From: VXNE01 sp963665455
GTDB taxonomy: Bacteria > Pseudomonadota > Gammaproteobacteria > Pseudomonadales > Azotimanducaceae
Reading direction: 5' to 3'
DNA length: 64,000 bases
NCBI GenBank assembly: GCA_963665455.1
Contig: OY762279.1
Location: 372,001 to 436,000, forward strand
Part shown: in pieces, positions 45,972 to 54,531 of the stretch
How the letters are laid out: each line of letters opens with the position of its first letter
Position numbering within the stretch: the stretch's first letter is position 1
The notes under the pieces: model-generated
Told to the model about the DNA's origin: nothing
What the model saw: the letters and a program-made list of their open reading frames with translations, nothing else
The model's database searches: none
Program-made: the position numbers and the translations under genes

Positions 45972-48900
45972 ATGCCGCTGACGCAACCCCTCTCGTTGGA
46001 GACGGCAACCGCATCTTTGGGCTGGCCCGAGCGCACACGGATAACTGCCCCCCCGGGACCTGCCGCCTCTGTTTTCGCCAAGCACGTTCGAGACAAGCTC
46101 GAACAGCCGCTAAGTCGCCAAAGCAACGGGGGCGGTCTCCAATTCGGCGTTCTCATGGAGAACCCAGACGCCGTGACGTCCGAGCCCCCCTTGGCAATCG
46201 TTGCTGAAGCCAGCTCCGAGATCGATCCAGATGTCCTTCGAGAGTTGCACCGACTCGCTTGGAACTTCTCCCATGTGCCGACGGTGATTACCGTCGAGCC
46301 TACCCTTTTGCGTGCGTGGACGTGCTGTGAGGCGCCGAATCCGGCGCGCCCCTTCGACGAGTATCTGGTCGAGAGCTTGCCCGCTGATCTCGTCCACGAG
46401 CATCCGACAACCGTCGCATCGTCACCGGATGCCAGTAGTCTCCACTGGGTCAGCCTAATCTCGGGAACCTTCTTCGAAGACCACGAAGCCCGCTTCGCGC
46501 GCGACGGACGAGCCGACCGCCTGCTCATGGCGAATCTTCAGTTCCTACGCTCCGAACTCTCGTACAAGGGCCTCATCGACGACGACGTATGCCACGACCT
46601 GATCGCACGTGTGATCTTCGTCCAGTTCCTGTTTGATCGCAGAGACGCAGATGGACGGGCCGCCCTGAGCCCCGAGACGCTCCAACGCCTCTATACCGAG
46701 GGTGTACTGGCAACTCCGCATGAATCGTTCGCCGAAATCCTCCTCGATCACCAAGACACTTACAGCCTCTTCGCCTGGTTGAACGGCAAGTTCAACGGCG
46801 ACCTCTTTCCCACGCAACTGGATGCCCATGCGCCTCGCGGCGATGCCGAGGCTCCCGAAATTGACATGGTTACGTCGGAACACCTAGAACTCTTGTCCGA
46901 CTTCATCAGCGGCAATGTCGAGATGTCCGGCAACCAGCGTTGCTTGTGGCCACAGTACGCGTTCGATGTCATTCCCCTCGAGTTCATCAGCTCAATCTAC
47001 GAGACCTTCGTCAGCGACAATGCCTCCAGCGACGGCGTGTACTACACGCCGCCATATCTCGTCGACGCCCTTCTCGACCAAGTCCTTCCGTGGGGCGACA
47101 CCCTCTGGGACATAAGCGTCTTGGACCCCGCATGCGGTTCCGGGGTATTCCTTGTCAAGGCGTTCCAGCGACTCGTTCAACGGTGGAAGAACGCCCATCC
47201 AGGGGAGCCCCTTCGGGCATCGGTACTGCGCCGCCTGCTCGAGCGCAACATATTCGGGGTGGACAAAGACCCGCACGCCGTTCGAGTCGCCAGCTTTAGC
47301 CTCTACCTCGCGATGTGCGACGAGATCGACCCCCGATACTACTGGACTCAGGTCACCTTTCCGTCCATGCGCCAACGACGTCTCGTCCGTTCGGATTTCT
47401 TCGCCGAAGGCGTGCCCGGAATCGACACGACCGGCGATGCCTCTTCCTATGACCTCGTTATCGGGAACGCCCCATTTGGCAAGAGTGTCATCACGGAGCC
47501 GGCCCGATGTTGGGCACGGAGCCCGGATCATCGTTGGGCCATTCCTAACAAGGACATCGGCGGCATCTTTCTGGCCAAAGCGGCTCTTCTAACAGCGGAA
47601 GACGGCACCGTTGCCATGATTCAATCTGCCAACACGATCCTCTTCAACATCAGTGGCGCCGCCACCTTTCGGAAGCAGCTTTTTGCCCGACACGCCGTCG
47701 ACACGATATTCAACCTCTCCGCATTGCGTTACCGTGTTTTCAAAGGCAACAAGCCCCGCGCAAGCACAGTAGCCCCCGTTTGCATCGTCATAATGGGTCG
47801 CAACCCGCCGTCGCCCGACCACGAGGTGCTTTTTGTCAGCCCGAAGTTCGTGCGGCCGCTCGTCGACGACTTCACGATCTTGGTCGAGCAAGATGATCGT
47901 CGAACGCTTCCTGTCGACCGAGCCATTGAGGATCCGAACGTCTGGGCCGAACTGATGTGGGCGCGTCCACGCGATTTAGAGCTTATTCGTCGACTGCGCG
48001 CCTACCGGACACTTGGACAGATGGAGACAACCCCCCCCCTTGCTTCCCGCGTTGGCGTCGTCTTCGGCGACCGAGCCACACTCGCCGACAACTACCGTGG
48101 GCGGAGGCTCTTCGATGCTCCAGCCTTTCCAGACGACGACCTTCTATACCTAGATGCCGACACCCTTCCAACAATCCACAATATCTCTGTTCATTCTCGC
48201 GAGTCGAAAAAGACTGATGCGTTCGACTGGCCGCAGCTAATCCTCAAGCGAAGCTGGACAAAAGCGCACCGGCGCTTTCAAGCGAGAGTGCCACGCTCGC
48301 GCGACCGCGCCAGTGTCCTATGCAATCAGAGCTACATCTCTGTTCACGCTGACCAAGAAACCCTCGCCGCAGCTGCCGCGACGTACAACAGCAGCTTGGC
48401 CGTCTACCTATACTTCCTCACCAGCGGTCGGTTTGCTGCTTATCGTCCCCAGCTGGCGGCTTCCGATGTTCTTTCCGTGCCCCTGCCCGAGACGCCGCCA
48501 CAGATCGCGAGCATCGACAGTTTCGATCAGCTCGACAAGACCGTGTTCGACCTCTTCAAACTGAAGGACTCGGAAAGAGTGTTGATAGAAGATGCTATTG
48601 CGTACACGCTTGGCGATTTCCTAGGCGGTGATGACTCCCTCGGGCGGGAACCCACTGCCGCCAGCCCGGACGAACACGAGAGCGAGCGACACCTACGTGC
48701 TTACTGCGAGTACTTCGTCAGGGTGCTCAAGGCCGGATTCGGCGACGACCGTCACGTCACGCCGATAATCTACCGTACCAACCTCGACTACACGCCAAGC
48801 CGACACCCATATCGCCTAGTCAGGTTCATCCTTGGTGGAAGCCCCACCGAGAACGTGACATTTCACGATCTCGCACGACCCGAGCTACTTGATCTCCTGC

Positions 48901-49130
48901 ATCGTGTTTGGACCAGCGGTGAAGATAGCAGTGAACACGCTCCAGGCATCGTCCATCGCCGCGTCGCCCGCATGTACGAAGTAGCGGGCGGGCTCCCGAC
49001 CGTTCTCGTAATGAAACCCGATCAAAAGCGGTGTTGGACTCGCAGCACGGCACTGCAAGACGGCGACGACGTCGCACTCGACCTATTCATGTGGCAGCGC
49101 GGCCGCAGGGAAGACTTGGCGGTCCACTGA
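45972..49130 (+). CDS. N6-adenine DNA methyltransferase, large Type IIG/BREX-like form without nuclease motif
   Basis: 1052 residues from the ATG at 45972. Motif I DPACGSGVFLVKAF is at about residue 384. The catalytic motif reads NAPFG at about 497, where family members normally have NPPF or NPPY. The N-terminal 330 residues are an alpha-helical domain (LLMANLQFLRSELSYKGLID) as in Eco57I- and PglX-like enzymes, and the C-terminal half probably recognises the target. It overlaps the next gene by TGATG. The pair probably forms a restriction-modification or related defence unit. The Pro-to-Ala change may weaken methylation or reflect a variant site. Confidence 0.85.
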   Translation: MPLTQPLSLETATASLGWPERTRITAPPGPAASVFAKHVRDKLEQPLSRQSNGGGLQFGVLMENPDAVTSEPPLAIVAEASSEIDPDVLRELHRLAWNFSHVPTVITVEPTLLRAWTCCEAPNPARPFDEYLVESLPADLVHEHPTTVASSPDASSLHWVSLISGTFFEDHEARFARDGRADRLLMANLQFLRSELSYKGLIDDDVCHDLIARVIFVQFLFDRRDADGRAALSPETLQRLYTEGVLATPHESFAEILLDHQDTYSLFAWLNGKFNGDLFPTQLDAHAPRGDAEAPEIDMVTSEHLELLSDFISGNVEMSGNQRCLWPQYAFDVIPLEFISSIYETFVSDNASSDGVYYTPPYLVDALLDQVLPWGDTLWDISVLDPACGSGVFLVKAFQRLVQRWKNAHPGEPLRASVLRRLLERNIFGVDKDPHAVRVASFSLYLAMCDEIDPRYYWTQVTFPSMRQRRLVRSDFFAEGVPGIDTTGDASSYDLVIGNAPFGKSVITEPARCWARSPDHRWAIPNKDIGGIFLAKAALLTAEDGTVAMIQSANTILFNISGAATFRKQLFARHAVDTIFNLSALRYRVFKGNKPRASTVAPVCIVIMGRNPPSPDHEVLFVSPKFVRPLVDDFTILVEQDDRRTLPVDRAIEDPNVWAELMWARPRDLELIRRLRAYRTLGQMETTPPLASRVGVVFGDRATLADNYRGRRLFDAPAFPDDDLLYLDADTLPTIHNISVHSRESKKTDAFDWPQLILKRSWTKAHRRFQARVPRSRDRASVLCNQSYISVHADQETLAAAAATYNSSLAVYLYFLTSGRFAAYRPQLAASDVLSVPLPETPPQIASIDSFDQLDKTVFDLFKLKDSERVLIEDAIAYTLGDFLGGDDSLGREPTAASPDEHESERHLRAYCEYFVRVLKAGFGDDRHVTPIIYRTNLDYTPSRHPYRLVRFILGGSPTENVTFHDLARPELLDLLHRVWTSGEDSSEHAPGIVHRRVARMYEVAGGLPTVLVMKPDQKRCWTRSTALQDGDDVALDLFMWQRGRREDLAVH

Positions 49131-49807
49131 TGCCGTCGCCGCCCCACGGCCCGGGCACCAAAACGCCGTTTGCCGATCCCGCCTTCGTTGCGCTGGCATG
49201 CTCTTGGATGACCTCTCCCGCGACGCGGTTTCTGGACTTCGTCTGGTGCGCCTACGAGGACACGTTAGTCTACCCTTTCGAACCGGATCCGGCGGATCTA
49301 GAGCGAAGCATCACGCAGCTGCTGGAACCCCGCATTCGTGAAGCAATGAGCGGCGATGAACCTTTCTACGTGCAGCACGGGCCATACGAGCGCGAGACGA
49401 TGAAGGCACCTCCCGCGCAGCCACCCGAGTACGACCTAGCGTTTGTGTTTCGAACGGACCCACGGGTCATGTGGCCAATCGAGGCAAAGGTCTTGGAAAC
49501 GCCCGGTCGTGTCGCCAACTACGTTCGCGACGTCACAAGGGAGTTCCTCACCTGCCGATACGCTCCCTTCTCCGACTCCGGTGCCATGCTCGGTTATCTC
49601 CTGTGCGGCGTCCCGGAAGACGCGTTCCGCGCCATTGAGCACAGTCTCCACACCGCCTTGCGGGCTGTCCCGGAGCAGGAGGGCAGGCCAACCCGACGCT
49701 CCACCCACAACAGATCGGTTCCGCCAGGTAAGCCGTACCCCGCCACCTTTGACTGCTACCACCTCATCCTTCCCTTTCCCAGCCTCCGACGTGGCGGAGT
49801 AGGCTGA
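49130..49807 (+). CDS. Putative PD-(D/E)xK nuclease paired with the methylase
   Basis: 225 residues; the ATG at 49130 overlaps the methylase stop. EYDLAFVFRTDPRVMWPIEAKV near residues 102-124 gives the D...ExK active-site pattern, followed by helices (NYVRDVTREFLTCRYAPF). The last residues contain FDCYHLILPF. The tight translational coupling to the methylase suggests it is the restriction half, or a regulator, of that system. I do not recognise a named family. Confidence 0.75.
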   Translation: MPSPPHGPGTKTPFADPAFVALACSWMTSPATRFLDFVWCAYEDTLVYPFEPDPADLERSITQLLEPRIREAMSGDEPFYVQHGPYERETMKAPPAQPPEYDLAFVFRTDPRVMWPIEAKVLETPGRVANYVRDVTREFLTCRYAPFSDSGAMLGYLLCGVPEDAFRAIEHSLHTALRAVPEQEGRPTRRSTHNRSVPPGKPYPATFDCYHLILPFPSLRRGGVG

Positions 49808-50424
49808 CTGTGCGTGTCCTCAATGTTCATCGAGCGTGCTGACGTGCGGGCGCTGAAGGACGCAAGGCCCATGCGCCTTGGCCAACATCACGCGGGCCGG
49901 CCGGCGCTGGCGTGGCGCGACGTGCCGCCGGGCGAGCGCGTGTGCGGCTGCCTGACGGTCCGGGCGTTCGCCATCTACGGGCGCGGTGGTGGCGCTGGTG
50001 GAGGTCTCTCGCCCGCCTCGCAGGCAAAGCCAATAGACTTGGAATATCCCGGCCACGAAGCGCACCATTTCGACGATGACACCCTTGCTGGTTCGCGTTA
50101 ACGAACTAGGAGCACGTCGGCCGCGCCGCGGCAGGCCGTGGCGGCGCTGAACCCGCGTTGGCTGCGGACTCGGTTGTGCAACGTGCGCTACGGCGTTGGC
50201 GTTTCCGGTGACGCGTCTAGCGCGGCATCGGGCTCCGTTCCTCGGGAGGGATATTCTAGCGATCCCTCGTGACCCGTGGCGTTCGTCGCGCGTCCGTGCA
50301 CCTGACTCGGCTCGGGCCACGTCCTCCTCCCAAGCGCGATTTCGGCTCGCTCATCTCGATTGTCGGGACTCCGTTATACCGACCGTCGCCTTCAGGAGAC
50401 GTGGGACGTGGTAGGCTTGCCTGA
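49808..50424. other. Intergenic region, no supported gene
   Basis: 617 bases after the nuclease gene. A 95-residue frame (49814-50101) on the plus strand and a longer one on the minus strand overlap each other. Neither has a clear start or family. No repeats or structured RNA were noticed. Confidence 0.4.
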
Positions 50425-51132
50425 GTGAGACTTGCCCGCGACCTGCTCATTGCCGCCGTGACTACGGGCGTGACTGTGACCGTCACTTTGGTAGGTACGG
50501 CCGCCTACTTTCAAGGGCAAGTCGACTCTGTCAAAGACTTGGTGGGAGAGTACGCAATCCGCGAGACTCGTGCAGCGGTCGCGCAGGCCGTCGATGCAGT
50601 GGTCGTGGCCGAGACAGAAGCGCGGGAGGCTGTGGGTGTCTCCCTAGAGAAGGCCGAACAGGCCATCAGAGAGACGCAAGCAGAATCCGTCTCGGCCATC
50701 GCCGACGCCCATGGGATTGCCCCCGACGGGCGGGCTGTACTGGAAATCACCGAATACCTGGGCCGGCGCTGGTGCGATCAGGCAAGTCGGCGGCGGCTTG
50801 GGCAGGCGTACCGCAACACCGGAGCCGTGCCGCTGGAGGTTGCCGTGACCATAGGGGCGCATCGTGTGCCGGGGCAGCATCGCTGTCAGGCGACTGTCCT
50901 TGTTGATGGCGAGATAGTGGCGGATGATCGCGGAGTGGCTCTCCGCATCGGAAGTTGGGCGCTCTCGCACGGCGTACCGTTCTCGTGCACCGTGGGCGTG
51001 ACGATCCCCCCGGGTGCAACATATGAGGTGGCAGGGGATGGGGCCGTCATCGCCTGGCAGGAACTGGCCGCGTCTTCGTGTGTCGGTGCCTTGGAGCATG
51101 GCGGGATTGACGTTTGCCCCTTGAGTCCTTGA
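50425..51132 (+). CDS. Membrane-anchored coiled-coil protein of unknown function
   Basis: 235 residues from a GTG at 50425. A transmembrane helix spans about residues 8-29 (IAAVTTGVTVTVTLVGTAAYF). An Ala/Glu-rich coiled coil runs from about residue 33 to 95. The C-terminal domain is probably beta-rich with Cys residues (CQATVLVDGEIV, FSCTVGVTIPPG). It is the first of several small genes near the island's right end. No family is recognised. Confidence 0.6.
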   Translation: MRLARDLLIAAVTTGVTVTVTLVGTAAYFQGQVDSVKDLVGEYAIRETRAAVAQAVDAVVVAETEAREAVGVSLEKAEQAIRETQAESVSAIADAHGIAPDGRAVLEITEYLGRRWCDQASRRRLGQAYRNTGAVPLEVAVTIGAHRVPGQHRCQATVLVDGEIVADDRGVALRIGSWALSHGVPFSCTVGVTIPPGATYEVAGDGAVIAWQELAASSCVGALEHGGIDVCPLSP

Positions 51133-51435
51133 GACGATCCGTCAGGGCCTCTCGCCTGAGCTCCTCTAGGCGGGGTCGGATCATCGGGATGCTCCCACAA
51201 AGGCCAGTAGTGTTTCGCCAGCCTTGGGGCGGTGGCCGGCAGTAGCGACACGAGCACGCTCTTGCTCCACCGCTCCCCCGGGGCACTCACGAACCTGCGC
51301 CTCGATCTCGCGGCGCTTGCGCTCATCGATACGTGCGATCAAGTCGCTCCCGCAGCCTGAAGAGTGTGGCCACGGGGACGGCACGACCGCCGCTGTGTTC
51401 GACCCGCCGATCCCCTGCAATGTATCCTCCCCGCC
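51133..51435. other. Intergenic region, no supported gene
   Basis: 303 bases. The minus strand contains a short frame ending at 51181 with coiled-coil-like composition (RIDERKRREIEAQV), but no start could be justified. No other signal was seen. Confidence 0.35.
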
Positions 51436-51666
51436 ATGACCCGTGGCGACACTCCGACCGCCCCCACCGCCGAATGGCGGGCCACCGTGGCCACCTACGC
51501 CTGCCTCGTGGTCGCGCTCCACGATGCGGGGGCGCTGGACCTCCGGCGGCTGGCCGTGTACTTGGCCGTGGCCGAGGCTTCGTTGCGGGACGCGGGGCAC
51601 CACGATGCCGGGGAGCGGGTCGCGGACATCAGCGGGCGGCTGCCGTCCCATGGGCGCCCGCACTAG
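51436..51666 (+). CDS. Small hypothetical protein
   Basis: 76 residues from the ATG at 51436 (MTRGDTPTAPTAEW). Helical and Ala-rich (ATYACLVVALHDAGAL ... YLAVAEASLRDAG), with no Cys or catalytic motif. It is compact and shows normal codon use for this GC-rich genome. It lies 75 bases before the next gene and may be co-transcribed with it. Family unknown. Confidence 0.45.
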   Translation: MTRGDTPTAPTAEWRATVATYACLVVALHDAGALDLRRLAVYLAVAEASLRDAGHHDAGERVADISGRLPSHGRPH

Positions 51667-51741
51667 TGCGGCAGCCCCGTGTTCGGTGGGCCGACCCATT
51701 CTGCGATGTATCCGCGCGCCATGGAAAGGAGGGACAGGCAC

Positions 51742-52464
51742 GTGAGCGCTTCGACCGGGGAAGAGGCGCCACCCGACGTCCTCTTCGTGTCCGTGGAGGG
51801 GATGCCGGAAGGCGACCTACTGGAGAAGTTCGCCCAAGACGCGGCAGGTGCGGGGCTGAGGATTGCCAGAGCGCCGTACCCCATCCCGTGGGATGCGCTC
51901 GCGAGGCAAAGGGTCACGGCAGATCTATCCTTCATAACGGACCCCAATCCGTGGGCTGTGGTCGTCACGGTGAAGGCGCTCGAATGGCTCGGGATGCAGG
52001 TGACGAAGAAGCGCCTGTGGGAGAGGTTCATTTCGCATGACGGCAATGGTCCGCGAATGCTGGTGGGGAGGGCAGGCACCGAGCCAGCTTACAGAGTCCT
52101 GGTCAGCGTGCAGTTTCCCCACGATAAGGTTCAAATGAGGTTGCGGTTCGGGGACGGGGACACGGAGGAGGACACGGGACGGGCCATCGACCTATTCGCG
52201 GCGGAAATCAAAAGGCTTTCGGGTGGCGACGAGCCGCGGGCGTTCGACATGGAGAAGGACGTCTACGGCGGCGTGGTGGATCTTCGGCTCGGTCCAAGCC
52301 GGGATGAATTGGAGCTCATCGACCCGTACCCCGGTGCGCCCGAGAGTGCGCGAGAGCTGCTGCGCAAGGAGCGCGATGCAGGGCGGCAACGCATCGAACC
52401 GTGGGTTGGCACGACGCCCCATGCTGCGCCCAAGGCAGACGATGGCGGTGCGCCACGCCCCTGA
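51742..52464 (+). CDS. Hypothetical soluble protein
   Basis: 240 residues. The GTG at 51742 is chosen over upstream ATGs because AAGGAGGG ends eight bases before it. An alpha/beta protein with strands such as PDVLFVSVEGMP and RVLVSVQFPHDKVQMRL, and a Pro-rich C-terminal tail. No known family is seen. It lies between small genes of the island's right part. Confidence 0.6.
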   Translation: MSASTGEEAPPDVLFVSVEGMPEGDLLEKFAQDAAGAGLRIARAPYPIPWDALARQRVTADLSFITDPNPWAVVVTVKALEWLGMQVTKKRLWERFISHDGNGPRMLVGRAGTEPAYRVLVSVQFPHDKVQMRLRFGDGDTEEDTGRAIDLFAAEIKRLSGGDEPRAFDMEKDVYGGVVDLRLGPSRDELELIDPYPGAPESARELLRKERDAGRQRIEPWVGTTPHAAPKADDGGAPRP

Positions 52465-52574
52465 GCGGACGCCCCCGGCATAGTCTCCGCGACGATCCGC
52501 TGGGCAGCGGGCCCGGCGTCACGTCCTTGAAGCTGCTAGGCTTGGCGCCCTGAAACGAGCAAGCGAGGTAGGAC

Positions 52575-52727
52575 GTGCCGGAGCCGACGTGCGAGAGTTG
52601 CCGATACTGGGTCCGTGGCCAGTCGCCCCCCACCGTTGAGGCATCGGAGGAGCGACGAGACTTGGACGTCGGCGAGTGCCACCGCCATGCGCCAAGATCA
52701 AGGGACTCGATGAATCCCTGGAGCTGA
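52575..52727 (+). CDS. Small zinc-binding-like protein
   Basis: 50 residues from a GTG at 52575 (ribosome-binding site GAGG at 52565-52568). CESCRYWVRG near the start and GECHRHAPR near the end form the CxxC ... C-x-x-H pattern of small zinc-ribbon proteins often found in phages and mobile elements. It is short but the motif spacing is characteristic. Function unknown. Confidence 0.5.
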   Translation: MPEPTCESCRYWVRGQSPPTVEASEERRDLDVGECHRHAPRSRDSMNPWS

Positions 52728-52915
52728 TCCACGGAACGACCCTCGCGGTGTGGGTGCGCACACATGAGACGGACTGGTGCGGGGACCACGAGCCTCGTGC
52801 GCGGTGAGACCCGCCATCCCGCCTGATCGGAGCGTCGGAGGGTGCGCCGCGCCGAACGAGGTCGAGCTTTGGGAGACAGCCCACTCGCGAACAGGACCTG
52901 CAAGGAGCGTCATCG

Positions 52916-53488
52916 GTGTCAGAAGTTAGCGGCCGCATACAGTACGAGGTGTTTGGTGCGTTCGAGGTCCCACGGAAGAGGAGAAAGGGCGGAAGCCTGA
53001 CCCTCGACTTCTCGAAGAACGCCCTGGCCCTGTTCTGGGATGTGGTCGAGGAGACCCGCCCGGAGCTACGAGAAGGGGCCGGCTGCTACCTGTTCGCCGT
53101 GCGGGCCGGGAAGGGCATCACGCCGTGGTACGTCGGCCAGTCCAAGGGAGCGTTCGAGAAAGAGTGCTTCGCCCTCCACAAGCAGCGCATCTATCGCGAC
53201 GTGATGGACGACAGGGCCAAGGGGACGCCCATTCTGTTCTTGGTCGCGCGCATGACCCCGAGGGGAAAGCTATCCAAGCGCGTTCGACCGAGCGAGGCGG
53301 ACTTCGTCGAGCGGAAGCTGATTCACGATGCGGCCAACGCCAATTCCAAGCTGAAGAACATCCACCACGCGACCTTAGTCAAGACCGTGCGGATTCCCGG
53401 CGTGCTGAATAGCCCCAAAGGCAGGCGGACTGATGCCGTGAATAACCTCATGACGGCGCTCGGTACGCAGACCCGTCGGCCCGAATGA
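52916..53488 (+). CDS. GIY-YIG-like nuclease domain protein
   Basis: 190 residues from a GTG at 52916, with AAGGAGCG upstream. GAGCYLFAV (GxY) and, about 18 residues later, WYVGQSKG (YVG) form the GIY-YIG core. The conserved Arg is in QRIYRDV and the acidic residue in FVERKLI. These enzymes cut DNA in mobile elements, repair and restriction. It is the last gene before the right end of the island and could serve element mobility or defence. Confidence 0.75.
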   Translation: MSEVSGRIQYEVFGAFEVPRKRRKGGSLTLDFSKNALALFWDVVEETRPELREGAGCYLFAVRAGKGITPWYVGQSKGAFEKECFALHKQRIYRDVMDDRAKGTPILFLVARMTPRGKLSKRVRPSEADFVERKLIHDAANANSKLKNIHHATLVKTVRIPGVLNSPKGRRTDAVNNLMTALGTQTRRPE

Positions 53489-53937
53489 CCCGGGCATCGT
53501 CGGGTCGGCTCGCAGTCCGGCCAGCACGTCGCGCGTGTCAGCACGCCTAACGTCCGCCCCTTGTGCCGTTACGACAGCGTCGTGGGGAAGCGGCTGCTAG
53601 CCCTAGTGCGCACACCCTCGGAGAGAGCCCGGGCCGACGGGCTGACGGCGAGCGCGGCTCAAGCCTAAGACTGATCCGCCGCCCCGGGTGCCCGATGCGC
53701 GGGGTCTGGTGCGCGGACGGGCAGCGGGTGATTCTCAGCCGCGTCCGACATTGTGGCAACACTTGATCGTGCTGCCAGAGGGGTCGCGCTAGGGAGGGCC
53801 AACCGATGGCCGTCGCTGCGCGAAGGTCTCTTGCGTCGCCGGCCTGCCACAGAATGAGGTGGGGTTGCCGGTATTCCGGCCGCGAGGGCGCGCCTCGAAA
53901 GGGCTGTAGAACGCGCTGCCGGCACCAGCAAGCATGG
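53489..53937. other. Non-coding stretch before the island's right end
   Basis: 449 bases between the GIY-YIG gene and the start of the end-repeat at 53938. Short overlapping frames on both strands lack family features or ribosome-binding sites. Nothing else was recognised. Confidence 0.4.
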
Positions 53938-54131
53938 CGATTTCTTCGAGGTCGGAGGGGAAATCGGGTGGGCCGTGGCGCCGCGCCCGAGAGTTAGGCA
54001 CCAAAAATCGGCAGAAAAGTGCGCGTTTTTCGACACCATTTTGGAGGGGTAAAAGAGCTTGAAAAACAATATGTTGAAGACGCCTCGGGCGGAGGCGTGC
54101 CACAAATTTCCTGAACGGCTATGGCGGAGAG
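53938..54131. repeat. Right-end repeat of the island, copy adjoining tRNA-Ser
   Basis: Matches 16731-16923. It contains the right terminal inverted repeat (54099-54121) and ends with the 10-bp core TGGCGGAGAG, which forms the 3' end of the tRNA-Ser gene. The position, exactly at the tRNA 3' terminus, is typical of integrative elements. Confidence 0.7.
54099..54121. repeat. Right terminal inverted repeat of the island
   Basis: 23 bp, ending TTCCTGAACGGCTA. It is the reverse complement of 16925-16947 with a single mismatch and also matches 16891-16913. It abuts the encoded CCA of tRNA-Ser. Confidence 0.7.
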
Positions 54132-54211
54132 GGAGGGATTCGAACCCTCGATGGACTTTCGCCCATACACACTTTCCAGGCGTGCTCCTTCGGCCGCTCG
54201 GACACCTCTCC
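54122..54211 (-). tRNA. tRNA-Ser (anticodon GGA)
   Basis: 90 nt including encoded CCA. The acceptor stem GGAGAGG pairs with CCTCTCC, the discriminator is G, the D arm contains CCGAGCGG, and the anticodon stem-loop CACGC-CTGGAAA-GTGTG gives GGA. There is a long variable arm (TGGGCGAAAGTCCA) typical of tRNA-Ser, and the T arm is GAGGG-TTCGAAT-CCCTC. All stems pair. Its 3' end is the integration site of the island to the left. The SRP RNA gene lies nine bases upstream in the same orientation. Confidence 0.95.
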
Positions 54212-54220
54212 GAAGGTGGA

Positions 54221-54329
54221 GGCGACCCACCAGCCACACCCCGGCGCCCGAGTCCGCTGCTGCCGCTGCTCCCTTCCGGGCCTGACGGGGTTCACAACTT
54301 GTCGTCGCGAGGGGACCGGTGGGGTCACC
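54221..54329 (-). ncRNA. ffs: Signal recognition particle RNA, small bacterial (4.5S) type
   Basis: The domain IV hallmark GTCAGGCCCGGAAGGGAGCAG with GGAA tetraloop is exact. The two ends pair (5' GGTGACCCCACCGG with 3' CTGGTGGGTCGCC) to form a hairpin of about 109 nt. It binds Ffh and targets membrane proteins for co-translational insertion. It is directly upstream of tRNA-Ser on the same strand. A diverged copy lies at 6965-7072. Confidence 0.9.
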
Positions 54330-54531
54330 ATCGTGCGCCTTGCGGCCCCGCCATCTTAGCAGACCGCGCGGGGCTCGACGCGGCCAAACTTCCGCCCCAC
54401 GCTCCGGGCCGAACGCCTTGGGCCACTCGAAGCGATGGCCGTGCGCCGACCTTGGCCGCTTGACCCCAACCCCCCACCGCCCAACAATCCCACCCCACGC
54501 AAGTCCCTCCAGACCCACACAGGAGCCCACC

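Larger units (their letters stand above)
16924..54121. mobile_element. Putative 37 kb island integrated at the 3' end of tRNA-Ser(GGA)
   Basis: It is bounded by 23-bp terminal inverted repeats (16925-16947 and 54099-54121, 22 of 23 identical) and flanked by a 10-bp direct repeat TGGCGGAGAG (16914-16923 and 54122-54131). The right direct repeat is the end of the tRNA gene, so integration regenerates the tRNA. No tyrosine or serine recombinase was recognised inside. The first genes from the left end are a zinc-ribbon transposase-like protein and three co-oriented partners, which are candidates for the mobility module. Cargo is rich in restriction-modification, toxin-antitoxin-like and unknown operons. 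Confidence 0.6.

Noticed and set aside
51181..51741. 186-codon minus-strand frame overlapping two plus-strand genes
   Set aside because: Most of it is Gly/Pro/His-rich antisense; only the last 50 residues look protein-like and no start supports them alone.
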